Shown here: piece after piece, positions 8,486 through 16,867 of the stretch
How positions within the stretch are numbered: position 1 is the stretch's first letter
Layout of the letters: every line of letters starts with the position of its first letter
NCBI RefSeq assembly: GCF_024461735.1
Contig: NZ_JANGAD010000004.1
Coordinates: 62,001 to 126,000, forward strand
Origin: Anaerotignum propionicum
GTDB lineage: Bacteria; Bacillota; Clostridia; Lachnospirales; Anaerotignaceae
Length of the DNA: 64,000 bases
Direction of reading: 5' to 3'
Translations under genes and position numbers: made by a program
Notes under the pieces: model-generated
Database searches by the model: none
Seen by the model: only the letters and a program-made list of their open reading frames with translations
What the model was told of the DNA's origin: nothing

Positions 8486-9069
8486 GTATGGCTATTTTAA
8501 TCGTATTGGTATTGGGCATTCTTGGAGGTATGTATATGCCTATGGGGATAGCAGCTTTTTTAGATGAGGCATCATCTTTTATGCTTTTGATATTATTGTT
8601 TTCTGTTGGTATAGATTTGGGGCTGAACCGCCAGGTTTTTAGTCAGGTGCGCCAATTGGGCTTTCGCATCCTCCTGATTCCTCTTGGTGTAATTTTAGGT
8701 TCTTTATGCGGTGGTGCCATTGCAGCACTGATCTCCCAGATGCATTTTAAAGAAGGAATGGCCATTGCCGCAGGCTTGGGTTGGTACAGTCTATCTGGAA
8801 TCATTTTAACAAATGCGGGAAATCCCGTTGGAGGGACTATATCCTTTTTATCTAACGTATTTCGAGAGATGCTTACTTTTATTCTAATTCCTTTTTTGGC
8901 AAAATACTTAAATTCTTATAGTGCCATTGCACCAGCAGGGGCGACAGCTATGGATACCACTTTGGGAATGATTAGTAAACATACCGATGGAAAGACAGCA
9001 GTCATCGCCTTTATGAGTGGAATAACTTGCACGTTGCTTGTTCCGGTTTTAATACAATTTTTCCTATAG
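8482..9069 (+). CDS. lysO: LysO-type exporter, C-terminal part (DUF340)
   Basis: 195 aa, about six membrane helices. The LLFSVGIDLGLNRQVF block repeats the GVSIGRN motif of the preceding small gene, and the LGWYSLSGIILTNAGNP and SNVFREMLTF segments are strongly LysO-like. LysO exports L-lysine and toxic analogues. Translation is probably coupled to the upstream half through the ATGA overlap, with AGGAGG just upstream. No lysine riboswitch or regulator is visible nearby. Function is inferred from the family; confidence in the family is high. Confidence 0.87.
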   Translation: MSMAILIVLVLGILGGMYMPMGIAAFLDEASSFMLLILLFSVGIDLGLNRQVFSQVRQLGFRILLIPLGVILGSLCGGAIAALISQMHFKEGMAIAAGLGWYSLSGIILTNAGNPVGGTISFLSNVFREMLTFILIPFLAKYLNSYSAIAPAGATAMDTTLGMISKHTDGKTAVIAFMSGITCTLLVPVLIQFFL

Positions 9070-9092
9070 GATAAAAAAATTGAAGAAATCCC

Positions 9093-9121
9093 TTGACTTT
9101 TATGGTCGAATATATTATTAT
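9093..9121 (+). promoter_or_regulatory. Promoter of the tRNA-Leu gene
   Basis: TTGACT, a 17-base spacer, then TATTAT, ending 21 bases upstream of the mature tRNA. Confidence 0.75.
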
Positions 9122-9142
9122 TACTTAGCGAGTTGTCCACAT

Positions 9143-9226
9143 GCGGATGTGGCGGAATTGGCAGACGCGCTAGATTCAGGTTCTAGTCGGGGTTTCCTGG
9201 TGCAGGTTCAAGTCCTGTCATCCGCA
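9143..9226 (+). tRNA. tRNA-Leu (anticodon CAG)
   Basis: Acceptor arms GCGGATG (9143-9149) and CATCCGC (9219-9225) pair perfectly. The anticodon stem CTAGA/TCTAG encloses the loop TTCAGGT with anticodon CAG at 9177-9179, reading CUG leucine codons. A long variable arm and a GGTTCAAGTCC T-arm make it a class II tRNA. CCA is not encoded. An ORF across this region is a shadow. Confidence 0.95.
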
Positions 9227-9240
9227 TCATTGAATAAATT

Positions 9241-9276
9241 AACTCAACAGTCGAAAGATTTGTTGAGTTTTTTTGT
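9241..9276 (+). terminator. Terminator after tRNA-Leu
   Basis: AACTCAACA and TGTTGAGTT form a 9-bp stem followed by a run of seven T. Confidence 0.9.
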
Positions 9277-9320
9277 TTTTCTTAAAAAGCCCTCATGCTC
9301 ACATCTAACCACTGAAATTA

Positions 9321-9349
9321 TTGGGAAAAAAGTAAAATTATGTTATACT
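9321..9349 (+). promoter_or_regulatory. Promoter of the small membrane protein gene
   Basis: TTGGGA, a 17-base spacer and TATACT, with an upstream TG forming an extended -10. It rules out the in-frame ATG at 9340 as start. Confidence 0.65.
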
Positions 9350-9369
9350 GTTTACAGAAATGTGTATGG

Positions 9370-9621
9370 ATGGGGGCGAAAAAGATAAAACGTTTTTTTG
9401 AGACATTTGTGATATGTTTTATTATGTGCGGCATTTTTCTTTTCTTTGGTCCGCTTATAATACAAAGCGTTATTGCATTCATTGGAACAATTGCTTTGTT
9501 TTTTGCAATTTTAATTTCTACCTATATTGAATTACAGACGAAAATAGAAGAACTTGAAAATCGAATCAAAGCCCTTGAACCCCTGGAGGGGGAGGGCGAA
9601 TCGGTTAAGCAGGAAAATTAA
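9370..9621 (+). CDS. Small membrane protein of unknown function
   Basis: 83 aa from the ATG at 9370. The N-terminus is basic (MGAKKIKRFFE), followed by two hydrophobic helices (about 10-28 and 31-51) and a charged C-terminal stretch (ELQTKIEELENRIKALE) with a heptad pattern that could form a short coiled coil. No family recognised. A clear promoter with its -10 at 9344 precedes it, so the gene has its own transcript; the ribosome site is weak. It lies between tRNA-Leu and the chemoreceptor. The coiled coil suggests oligomerisation or a protein partner, but this is inference. Confidence 0.6.
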   Translation: MGAKKIKRFFETFVICFIMCGIFLFFGPLIIQSVIAFIGTIALFFAILISTYIELQTKIEELENRIKALEPLEGEGESVKQEN

Positions 9622-9658
9622 GATAAGCTTGCTTGCTGTTTTCTCAAAGAACTAATCC

Positions 9659-9687
9659 TTGCAATATGCCATGTTATATGGTAATAT
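9659..9687 (+). promoter_or_regulatory. Candidate promoter of the chemoreceptor gene
   Basis: TTGCAA, a 17-base spacer, then TAATAT. The expected RNA start near 9694 lies upstream of the terminator hairpin at 9720-9774. Confidence 0.6.
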
Positions 9688-9719
9688 CTTCAATAAAATA
9701 ATTTTGTCGAGTAATGGGG

Positions 9720-9774
9720 CTCCTTTCAGCGTTGATTTGTTTATACAATAAAGCGCTGAAAGGAGTATTTTTTT
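9720..9774 (+). terminator. Terminator hairpin in the leader of the chemoreceptor gene
   Basis: CTCCTTTCAGCG (9720-9731) and CGCTGAAAGGAG (9754-9765) form a perfect 12-bp stem with a 22-base loop. A T-tract (TATTTTTTT) follows and runs directly into the ribosome binding site AGGGAGG. It may end the upstream small gene or act as an attenuator for the chemoreceptor. Confidence 0.8.
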
Positions 9775-9788
9775 AGGGAGGATTGGTT

Positions 9789-11330
9789 ATGAAAAAATAT
9801 GGAATTGTGGTTATTCATGGAATAGGGGCCTTTCTTTTAATTCTTTTGTGTTTTGTGGCAGAAACAAATCTATTTAAGATTGTCAGCGTATTAGGTTGTG
9901 TATTCATGGGGATTTTTGGACAACTCGTATGGAATAAAACCTTGGTTGAATATAAGAATGACAAAAATAAATTGTCTCAGGAGTTATCAGTAGCTTCGGG
10001 GAGTATAAAATCGGTTTCAGCAGAAATCGAACTTACTGTGGATGAAAGCAATACATATTCAAAAACTCTTTTTCAGCAGTCCACCCAAATGTCAGGACAA
10101 ATGGCAGAGGTGAATGAAATTATCACCAAATCATCAGTGGCAATGAAAAACCTTGTTTCATTGACAAGCACAACTAGAGATATGGCTTTTCAGCTTGATA
10201 AAAACAGCAGAAGCTCAGAACAAACCATTTACAATAGTAAAACGGAGATTATGAATGTTGTTGAGGTGATTGGAACCATCAAGCAGACGAGTGGCAATGC
10301 CACTAACGCCATAGAAACCTTGAAGGAAACCTCGCAGAAAATTTCGAGTATGCTAAAAGAGATCATCGGAATTTTATCAAACATGAAGTTAATTTCTATG
10401 AATGCCACGATCGAAGCGGCAAGAGCCGGTCAGGCGGGGCATGGGTTCACTGTGGTGGCATCTGAATTTAAAAATCTTACACAGATAACAGAGGTATTTG
10501 TAAAGGATATTGAGGCGCAGATTTTGTCCATGAACAGTGATGTAAATAAAGTTTACTGTGACATTGGGCAAAACAACGAATGCGTAGATAGGGGGGTGGC
10601 TTTATCAAAATTAATAGAAGAAAATCTACAAGAAATGAGCCAATCCTTTCAAAAAGTGATTGCGACCGTTGAAGAGATTAATACCATTAGCAATGAGCAA
10701 AGTAAAATTTCTGATATGGTTGGAGAACAAATGGAATGTATGGAGGATTTGGTAAACATAACAAGCCAAAATGCAGATGCGGTCTATCATTCTGCGCTAA
10801 GTCAGAAGGATAGGGTAGAAAATATTGCAAAGATGAGCAAGAAATTGGGCGTTGCCTCCGACGAATTATCTGAGATTGCTGATAGCACCATTCAACTGCC
10901 TGTTCAATTTGAAACCAAAGAGTTTATGGATACGCTTCATGAGACTGCACAGGATTTTTTTAAAATAATTCAGACGGAGTTGACCATTCACCATAAATTT
11001 TTAACCAATGATCCAAACCTTCATGATAAAATGCTTCGAACATTTAAGGAAGCCCATAAAGAGGTGGTGGAAGCGGTATGGACCAATGATGTAAATGGAA
11101 GGTTTTTCTGTTCCATTCCTTCTGCCAGTATTGCAAATGCTACAATTAGGGAATGGTTTCAAGGAAGCATTGGTGGGGAACAATATATTTCTAAAATTTA
11201 TATATCAGGAATTACCAGAAATCCTTGTGTTACCCTAGCAATACCCTATTATTCAAAGGGGGGAAAGATTATTGGGATTATAGGAGTGGATCTTAATTTA
11301 AATGGATTGGCAATAAAGAAGAGAAAGTAG
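9789..11330 (+). CDS. Methyl-accepting chemotaxis protein with C-terminal Cache/PDC-like sensor
   Basis: 513 aa. Two membrane helices lie at the very N-terminus (about 5-23 and 28-48) with almost no external loop. A long coiled-coil signalling domain follows, whose conserved tip MNATIEAARAGQAGHGF lies near residues 203-219. The last 130 residues form a PDC/Cache-like sensor (VWTNDVNGRFFCSIP, YISKIYISGITRNPC, IIGIIGVDLNL). With only a hairpin membrane anchor, both signalling and sensor domains should be cytoplasmic, so it probably senses an internal ligand or metabolite. Start ATG 9789 follows AGGGAGG by 7 bases. No chemotaxis or flagellar genes are nearby. Confidence 0.9.
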   Translation: MKKYGIVVIHGIGAFLLILLCFVAETNLFKIVSVLGCVFMGIFGQLVWNKTLVEYKNDKNKLSQELSVASGSIKSVSAEIELTVDESNTYSKTLFQQSTQMSGQMAEVNEIITKSSVAMKNLVSLTSTTRDMAFQLDKNSRSSEQTIYNSKTEIMNVVEVIGTIKQTSGNATNAIETLKETSQKISSMLKEIIGILSNMKLISMNATIEAARAGQAGHGFTVVASEFKNLTQITEVFVKDIEAQILSMNSDVNKVYCDIGQNNECVDRGVALSKLIEENLQEMSQSFQKVIATVEEINTISNEQSKISDMVGEQMECMEDLVNITSQNADAVYHSALSQKDRVENIAKMSKKLGVASDELSEIADSTIQLPVQFETKEFMDTLHETAQDFFKIIQTELTIHHKFLTNDPNLHDKMLRTFKEAHKEVVEAVWTNDVNGRFFCSIPSASIANATIREWFQGSIGGEQYISKIYISGITRNPCVTLAIPYYSKGGKIIGIIGVDLNLNGLAIKKRK

Positions 11331-11540
11331 AAAGTCAATTTTTTTAGTATTGGTATGAAATATATTGATTTTCACGAAACATAATTTCTATAACTTGTTC
11401 AACTAGCACCTTTTAGTTTTGTTTTTCCATTTGGACAGGGAGTTTGGCATGAAAATCACATGTTTTTGTATGGCTGAAAAACTTGTAGGGGTCGGTACCT
11501 TCTGTATTAAATTAATTCTTTCAATTCTATTGGCCTCCTA

Positions 11541-11549
11541 TGTTATAAT
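11541..11549 (+). promoter_or_regulatory. Extended -10 upstream of the PLP decarboxylase gene
   Basis: TGTTATAAT lies 71 bases upstream of the GTG start. The rest of the gap 11331-11540 shows no clear structure. Confidence 0.5.
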
Positions 11550-11619
11550 AACCTTAAAGTTTGAAAGCAGAATGGTGGGATAACATTATATTGGTTTTAT
11601 ATTTAGGAGGTGAACAATA

Positions 11620-12846
11620 GTGGAAAACAAAGAAATGATCTTAGAACAGGCAAAAAAATACAATAGTTTTTATTTCTATGATGAAAGTAAAATTATTTCA
11701 GCCGCAAATCGATTAAAGGAGGATTTCAATGGAATAGAATTTCTATATTCTTTGAAGTCTAACCCTGCACCGGCAATTGTTAAAACAATAGTCTCACAGG
11801 GTTTTGGGGCAGATGCGGCCAGCCTTGAAGAGGTAAAATTGGCTAAGAGGTTTGGCTTACCCCCCGAAAAGATACAATATTCAGCGCCGGGAAAAAGTAA
11901 GGTTGACATTGAAGGAGCATTGGCTATCTCCACAATTATTGCGGATAGCACCAATGAGGTTTTCTTGATTGAAGAGATGGCAAAGGAACGAAATATGACT
12001 GCTGAAATCGGAATTCGTATCAATCCCAATTTTACTTTTTTAGGAGATGAGGGTATTTCTTCAAAATTCGGGATAGACGAGAATCAAATGTATGAATGGA
12101 TTCCAAAGCTGAGTACCCTCAACCATATAAAAATAGTGGGTATTCATGTTCATTTACGCAGTCAAGAATTGAAGGCGGAGGTTCTTGAGGCGTATTATAA
12201 AAAGATGCTTCTATTGGCAATTGCGTTTCAAGAGGCCATTGGCTATAGACTTACCTTTATTAATATGGGTTCTGGGTTGGGGATACCCTATGCAAAGAAA
12301 GACATTCCATTAGATACTAAATATTTAGGAGAAAAAACATTTTCCTTTATGAAGGATTTTCAAGAAAAGTTAGAAGGAGTAAAGCTTATTTTGGAAACAG
12401 GCCGCTATGTAGTAGGAGAAAGTGGATATTATATTACACGGGTGATGGATAAAAAGGTATCTATGGGAACTACCTTTATCATTCTCCATAATACACTGAA
12501 TGGCTTCATCCGTCCCTCCTTAGCACAGCTTGTTTTGCATTATGCCAAGGAAAATACGCCTGATGGCAGTGAGCCTTTATTTACAAGCAAGGATGCCTTT
12601 CAGTTTGTTCCGCTAACTGAGGAAAAGGAAGAGGAAGAAGTAACTCTCATGGGAAATTTGTGCACTGCATCAGATGTCATTGCAAGGGATATGATGATGC
12701 CAAAACTCAATGTGGGGGATTTCATAGCAATTTCCAATGCGGGGAGCTATGGAGCTGTTTTAAGTCCCATGCAATTTTCCTGGCAATCGCCTCCGCCACA
12801 GCTAATTTTGCGCTGTGATGGTTCCGTAATGGATGCTTATGATTGA
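11620..12846 (+). CDS. PLP-dependent decarboxylase, DAP/ornithine decarboxylase family
   Basis: 408 aa, fold-type III (alanine-racemase-like barrel plus beta domain). The PLP lysine lies in FLYSLKSNPAP near residue 46; GIHVHLRSQ, MGSGLGIPYA, LETGRYVVGESGYY and the late CTASDVIARD and NAGSYGAVLSP blocks match the LysA/NspC/SpeC-type group IV enzymes. These decarboxylate diaminopimelate, ornithine, arginine or carboxynorspermidine. Active-site motifs are diverged from LysA, and no lysine or polyamine genes are adjacent, so the substrate is open; a role in a secondary metabolite is possible. Start GTG 11620 with TAGGAGG 9 bases upstream. It stands alone, with a bidirectional terminator downstream. 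Confidence 0.82.
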   Translation: MENKEMILEQAKKYNSFYFYDESKIISAANRLKEDFNGIEFLYSLKSNPAPAIVKTIVSQGFGADAASLEEVKLAKRFGLPPEKIQYSAPGKSKVDIEGALAISTIIADSTNEVFLIEEMAKERNMTAEIGIRINPNFTFLGDEGISSKFGIDENQMYEWIPKLSTLNHIKIVGIHVHLRSQELKAEVLEAYYKKMLLLAIAFQEAIGYRLTFINMGSGLGIPYAKKDIPLDTKYLGEKTFSFMKDFQEKLEGVKLILETGRYVVGESGYYITRVMDKKVSMGTTFIILHNTLNGFIRPSLAQLVLHYAKENTPDGSEPLFTSKDAFQFVPLTEEKEEEEVTLMGNLCTASDVIARDMMMPKLNVGDFIAISNAGSYGAVLSPMQFSWQSPPPQLILRCDGSVMDAYD

Positions 12847-12863
12847 GATATTCAAATGCAAAT

Positions 12864-12914
12864 AAAAAATCCGAATTTACGTCATGGCATTGACATAAAA
12901 ACGGACTTTTTTTA
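12864..12914. terminator. Bidirectional terminator between convergent genes
   Basis: An AAAAATCCG arm and a CGGACTTTTTT arm enclose an inner GTCA/TGAC stem. Runs of T occur on both strands, serving the decarboxylase gene (plus) and the MFS gene (minus). Confidence 0.75.
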
Positions 12915-12935
12915 TTTAGATATAATAGTGAAAGT

Positions 12936-14117
12936 CTAGACTTGGCAGGGAATATCCCCCTGGGGGGGGCGGTTCACACCCATAAGGAAGAATACCATAC
13001 CAATGATACAAAGAGCGGAGAAAAGCCATAGCATAACGCCTACGTTGAAAAATTGCAATAGGTATCCTCCAACAAGGCTGCCTAGGATATTTCCTATGGT
13101 GATGCCGATGGTGATTAGAGATTGGCCTTTCACCTGATCATGTTTTTCTAGGGCAGTACTCACATAATATACAATTGCTGCCGTAAAGGGCGCAAAGGAA
13201 ATTGCTTGAAAGCCTAATGCGATATACAACAAGGAGATATTGGAAGCAAGGGTTACACCAACTGCCTTAAACACAAAAAATATGGCTGTAACCTGAAGCA
13301 GCTTTCCGCAATCCCATCTCCGAATGATCTTTGTGCACAAAAGCATGGCTGGAACTTCTAATAGGGCGGTAAATGCCATAATCTGCCCCAAAGCTTCGTT
13401 ACCTTTTCCGATTCGCTTTAAAATATGTATCATGTAATTATTGATTGCACTATGAGATATAAAAATACAGGCAATGCCCAATACAAGTAAGGCAAAGCGG
13501 GGATTACTTTTTAGAACAGTAAGGGTACCACCCTGTATAGGATTTACGGATTTTTGGGAATCCAATTCAGGGAATTGCTTCAAAATAAGCAATACCAAAA
13601 CGATTAATCCGCAAGCAATCACAGGAATGCACCTTGTTGAAAAAAGTACAGTCAACGTTCCTAAAAAAAATGTTAATACGGCGTAGGCGAAGGAACCAAT
13701 GCCCCTTGCAACTCCAAAATTCAGGGGAATTCCGTTTTGTATCAATTGCATGCCGAATGCGCTAAGGATTGGCTGCATAGAGAGCCCCAACAGGATAATG
13801 AGCCCATATAAGACAGCTACAATAATCATAGGAGGGCTGAATACGGACAGAAGCACAAAAGGTACAATTTGTGCAAGGCACAAAATTACAAAAGCGCCCT
13901 TTACCGTAAAGCGTGTACCTTTATCCGCCGCTGTTGCAATGATGGGTTGTAAAAGGACGGAGAGAAAGCTGGAAACAGCAATCAAAAGTCCAATATTCCC
14001 ATTGGTAAAGCCTTGGTCTAACAGATACACCGCAGCAAAGCTGGCGACACATCCATAGCTCATCCAATAGGTTCCTTGTAGTGCCCCGTAAAAATAGACT
14101 AAATTATCCTTTTTCAT
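12936..14117 (-). CDS. MFS transporter (MFS_1-like)
   Basis: 393 aa with about 12 hydrophobic helices in two sixes. N-terminal GALQGTYWMSYGCVASFAAVYL and the loop AAVYLLDQGFTNGNIGLLIA, then ADKGTRFTVKG between helices 2 and 3, resemble the PF12832-type MFS group related to oligosaccharide/nucleoside symporters. Substrate unknown. It lies 18 bases downstream of map on the same strand and probably shares its transcript. A conserved ribosome site (GAGGTC) precedes the ATG. The convergent decarboxylase gene ends opposite; a functional link is possible but unproven. Confidence 0.82.
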   Translation of the reverse strand: MKKDNLVYFYGALQGTYWMSYGCVASFAAVYLLDQGFTNGNIGLLIAVSSFLSVLLQPIIATAADKGTRFTVKGAFVILCLAQIVPFVLLSVFSPPMIIVAVLYGLIILLGLSMQPILSAFGMQLIQNGIPLNFGVARGIGSFAYAVLTFFLGTLTVLFSTRCIPVIACGLIVLVLLILKQFPELDSQKSVNPIQGGTLTVLKSNPRFALLVLGIACIFISHSAINNYMIHILKRIGKGNEALGQIMAFTALLEVPAMLLCTKIIRRWDCGKLLQVTAIFFVFKAVGVTLASNISLLYIALGFQAISFAPFTAAIVYYVSTALEKHDQVKGQSLITIGITIGNILGSLVGGYLLQFFNVGVMLWLFSALCIIGMVFFLMGVNRPPQGDIPCQV

Positions 14118-14135
14118 ATCTAGACCTCATAAAAT

Positions 14136-15005
14136 TTAATGGGTAATTATCTCTGCACCATCTTCTGTTACAAGGACGGTGTATTCCCACTGGGCGGATA
14201 AAGAGCCGTCTTTCGTGTAGATTGTCCATCCATTTTCTTCATCTTGGAAAAACTCTTCTTTTCCTGCGTTTACCATAGGTTCGATGGTGAAGACCATACC
14301 GGGAACCAAAAGCATACCCGTTCCTCGTTTGCCAATGTGGCAAACATAAGGGTCCTCATGAAAATCATTGCCAACCCCATGACCTCCAATATCTCTTAAA
14401 ACGGTGTAACCATTGGCATGTATGTATTCACTAATGACAAAGCCAATGTCACCTAAAAATCCCCAAGGCTTTACTTCTTTTAATGCCATATCTACGGATT
14501 CTTTGGTTACCTGCACCAATTTTTTTGCCTCTGGGCTGACTTCTCCAATGCAGAACATACGGGAAGCATCAGCATAATAGCCGTTTAATATTGTTGTAAC
14601 ATCAACATTAATGATATCCCCATCCTTCAGAACCTCATCAGGGGAGGGTATGCCATGGCATATGATATTGTTGACGGAGGTGCACACGCTTTTTGGATAT
14701 CCACAGTAGCCCAAGGGCGCCGGTGTGCCCCCATGGGAGACAGTGTATTCGTGTACCAGAGTATTGATATCCTCTGTAGACATACCTGCACAAATTTTTT
14801 CTGCCACCATATCTAAAATTTCCGTATTTAATTTTCCGGCTTTGCGAATACCTTCAATTTGCTCCGGTATTTTAATAATTTTATGTGAGGGAACAGTTGC
14901 CCCTTTTGCTTTGTACTGTGCAATTTTATCATCCATTGCTCCATGGCATTGCTTATATTTTTTACCGCTGTTGCACCAGCAGAGGTCGTTACGACCGAGT
15001 TTCAT
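14136..15005 (-). CDS. map: Methionine aminopeptidase type I with N-terminal SEC-C zinc motif
   Basis: 289 aa. The N-terminus has a SEC-C type zinc knuckle (Cys9, Cys11, Cys20, His21) and then a full type I MetAP domain. The metal ligands are visible in INVDVTTILNGYYADASRMF, GGHGVG, FTIEPM and WEYTVLV. The enzyme removes the initiator methionine from nascent proteins; the SEC-C motif probably helps ribosome docking. This extended form is known in Clostridia as a second MetAP beside the short one in the ribosomal protein operon. It is followed by the MFS gene at 18 bases. Confidence 0.95.
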   Translation of the reverse strand: MKLGRNDLCWCNSGKKYKQCHGAMDDKIAQYKAKGATVPSHKIIKIPEQIEGIRKAGKLNTEILDMVAEKICAGMSTEDINTLVHEYTVSHGGTPAPLGYCGYPKSVCTSVNNIICHGIPSPDEVLKDGDIINVDVTTILNGYYADASRMFCIGEVSPEAKKLVQVTKESVDMALKEVKPWGFLGDIGFVISEYIHANGYTVLRDIGGHGVGNDFHEDPYVCHIGKRGTGMLLVPGMVFTIEPMVNAGKEEFFQDEENGWTIYTKDGSLSAQWEYTVLVTEDGAEIITH

Positions 15006-15257
15006 AAGTAGTCAGATCCTTTCTTAAATTCATTTCGAGTGCTGAACAATTTTCTTCAAGGCTTTTCTTCAAAAATGAGTATAGAAACATTGCAAGAAAA
15101 GGATATGAAATGTTATTTTTTTTCAGAACATCGAAAAAAATGATTTACAAATTCATTTTTCATAGTAGCATAAAAGGAAGGGAATAACAATAGAGATATT
15201 GCTTGATGAGAATTTGCATCAGTGGTACCATTTGAACAATAAAAGGAAGCAGAAAGG

Positions 15258-16196
15258 ATGAAAAAGATGATTTATCACAGCATTGAACAGTTAATCGGAA
15301 AAACGCCTTTATTGGAGTTGACACAATTAGAAAAGAAATATAATCTGCAGGCAAAATTACTGGCAAAGGTTGAATTTATGAATCCGGGAGGCAGTGCCAA
15401 GGATAGAGTGGCAAAGGCCATGATTGAGGATGCGGAGGAAAGAGGAATTTTGCAGGAGGGTGCCACTATTATTGAGCCTACCAGCGGAAATACAGGAATT
15501 GGCTTAGCGGTTGTGGCTGCGGCGAAGGGGTATCGTGCCCTTATTGTTATGCCTGATTCCATGAGCATGGAGCGACGTATGCTGATGAAGGCCTTTGGCG
15601 CAGAACTGGTATTGACGCCGGGGGCAAAAGGAATGGCAGGTGCTATTGAGAAGGCGGAGGAATTGCAAAAGGAAATTCCCAATTCCTTTGTGCCGGGACA
15701 GTTTGATAACCCAGCTAATGTGAAAGCTCATTATGAAACAACAGGCCCAGAAATTTTTCAGGATACAGAAGGTAAGGTTGATATTTTTGTTGCGGGAATC
15801 GGAACCGGGGGCACTATTTCCGGGGTGGGTAAATATCTGAAGGAAAAGAATCCTCAGGTTCAGATTATTGCCGTTGAGCCGGCATCATCCCCCTTACTGT
15901 CTAAGGGTGTGGCAGGTTCCCATGGTATTCAGGGAATTGGTGCAAACTTTGTTCCTTCTATATTAAATACTGAAATTTATGATGAAATTATTGCTGTTGA
16001 AAATGAAGAGGCCTTTGGGTTTGGAAAAGAGGTAGCAAAAACAGAAGGACTTTTGGTGGGTATTTCTTCCGGTGCGGCGATTTTTGCGGCAATGAAGGTA
16101 GCAGAACGCCCTGAAAATGCAGAGAAGAATATTGTTGTATTTTTGCCTGATACTGGTGAGCGTTATCTTTCCACTTCGATGTTTGGGGATGAGTAA
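15258..16196 (+). CDS. cysK: Cysteine synthase A (O-acetylserine sulfhydrylase)
   Basis: 312 aa. PLP fold-type II enzyme: Lys48 in GGSAKDRVAKAM binds PLP, TSGNTGIGLAV binds substrate and GIGTGGTISGVGKYL binds the PLP phosphate. It makes cysteine from O-acetylserine and sulfide. Two starts are possible: ATG 15258 (AGGAAG 9 bases upstream) or ATG 15267 (AGAAAGG 10 bases upstream); I kept the first. No cysE, T-box or CymR-type site is evident. The stop overlaps the start of the TraX gene (TAATG), so the two are coupled. Confidence 0.95.
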   Translation: MKKMIYHSIEQLIGKTPLLELTQLEKKYNLQAKLLAKVEFMNPGGSAKDRVAKAMIEDAEERGILQEGATIIEPTSGNTGIGLAVVAAAKGYRALIVMPDSMSMERRMLMKAFGAELVLTPGAKGMAGAIEKAEELQKEIPNSFVPGQFDNPANVKAHYETTGPEIFQDTEGKVDIFVAGIGTGGTISGVGKYLKEKNPQVQIIAVEPASSPLLSKGVAGSHGIQGIGANFVPSILNTEIYDEIIAVENEEAFGFGKEVAKTEGLLVGISSGAAIFAAMKVAERPENAEKNIVVFLPDTGERYLSTSMFGDE

Positions 16197-16822
16197 TGGA
16201 CAGGCGAAATCATGTTACTTCGGCACTAGCGGCAGTTCTGATGCTGATAGATCATATCGGGGCATTGTTTTTCCCTGAGCAAATAGTGTTTCGCCTGATA
16301 GGGCGGCTGTCCTTTCCGCTGTTTGCATATGGCATTGCCCAAGGGGTAGCGCATACATCTAATTTTCAAAGATATCTTTTTCGTATTCTTTTGGCGGCGA
16401 TAATTTCTCAGCCAATTTACAGACTGGCATTTGAAAATGATAACCTTAACCCTTTATTTACCCTAGCCTTAGGAGGGGTGGTGCTATGGTTATGGAGAAG
16501 AGATGGAAAAGAGAGATTTTTGGCAGGAGGCCTGCTGATTCTATCCTATTGGGTCAAATGCAGTTATAGCTGGTATGGCGTTGCTACCATATTTTTATAT
16601 GGCTTTTATGAATCTGCTCGGGCAGTTTCATTTTACTGGCAAGGCATTCTGCAGGTGGTTTATGGCTATTTTACTGGTACATGGTTACAGGGCTTATCCA
16701 TTCTTTCTTTTCCTTTAGCGGGGGTGGAATGGAAAAGAAACATATATTTACCGAAATATTTTTTCTATGTTTTTTATCCGTTACATCTGATTATTTTAAT
16801 TGGAATAAGAGAATTTAACTAG
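16196..16822 (+). CDS. TraX family membrane protein
   Basis: 208 aa with about six hydrophobic helices. The N-terminus (LAAVLMLIDHIGALFFP), RLSFPLFAYGIAQGV and the C-terminal FYVFYPLHLIILIGIR are the hallmarks of TraX proteins, a branch of membrane acyltransferases. F-plasmid TraX acetylates pilin; chromosomal Firmicute copies have no known substrate. The ATG overlaps the cysK stop by one base, so translation is likely coupled. A strong terminator follows. Any link to acetylserine metabolism is speculative. Confidence 0.87.
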   Translation: MDRRNHVTSALAAVLMLIDHIGALFFPEQIVFRLIGRLSFPLFAYGIAQGVAHTSNFQRYLFRILLAAIISQPIYRLAFENDNLNPLFTLALGGVVLWLWRRDGKERFLAGGLLILSYWVKCSYSWYGVATIFLYGFYESARAVSFYWQGILQVVYGYFTGTWLQGLSILSFPLAGVEWKRNIYLPKYFFYVFYPLHLIILIGIREFN

Positions 16823-16838
16823 TAAAAAGGGTATACAA

Positions 16839-16867
16839 AAAAGGTGTCGACATAGTCGACACCTTTT
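16839..16867. terminator. Bidirectional terminator, GGTGTCGAC type
   Basis: AAAAGGTGTCGAC and GTCGACACCTTTT form a perfect 13-bp stem with a 3-base loop between convergent genes. Its end touches the stop codon of the minus-strand gene. Confidence 0.9.

Noticed and set aside
9080..9388. 102-codon frame across the tRNA-Leu region
   Set aside because: It covers a complete class II tRNA and its terminator; the translation is an artefact.
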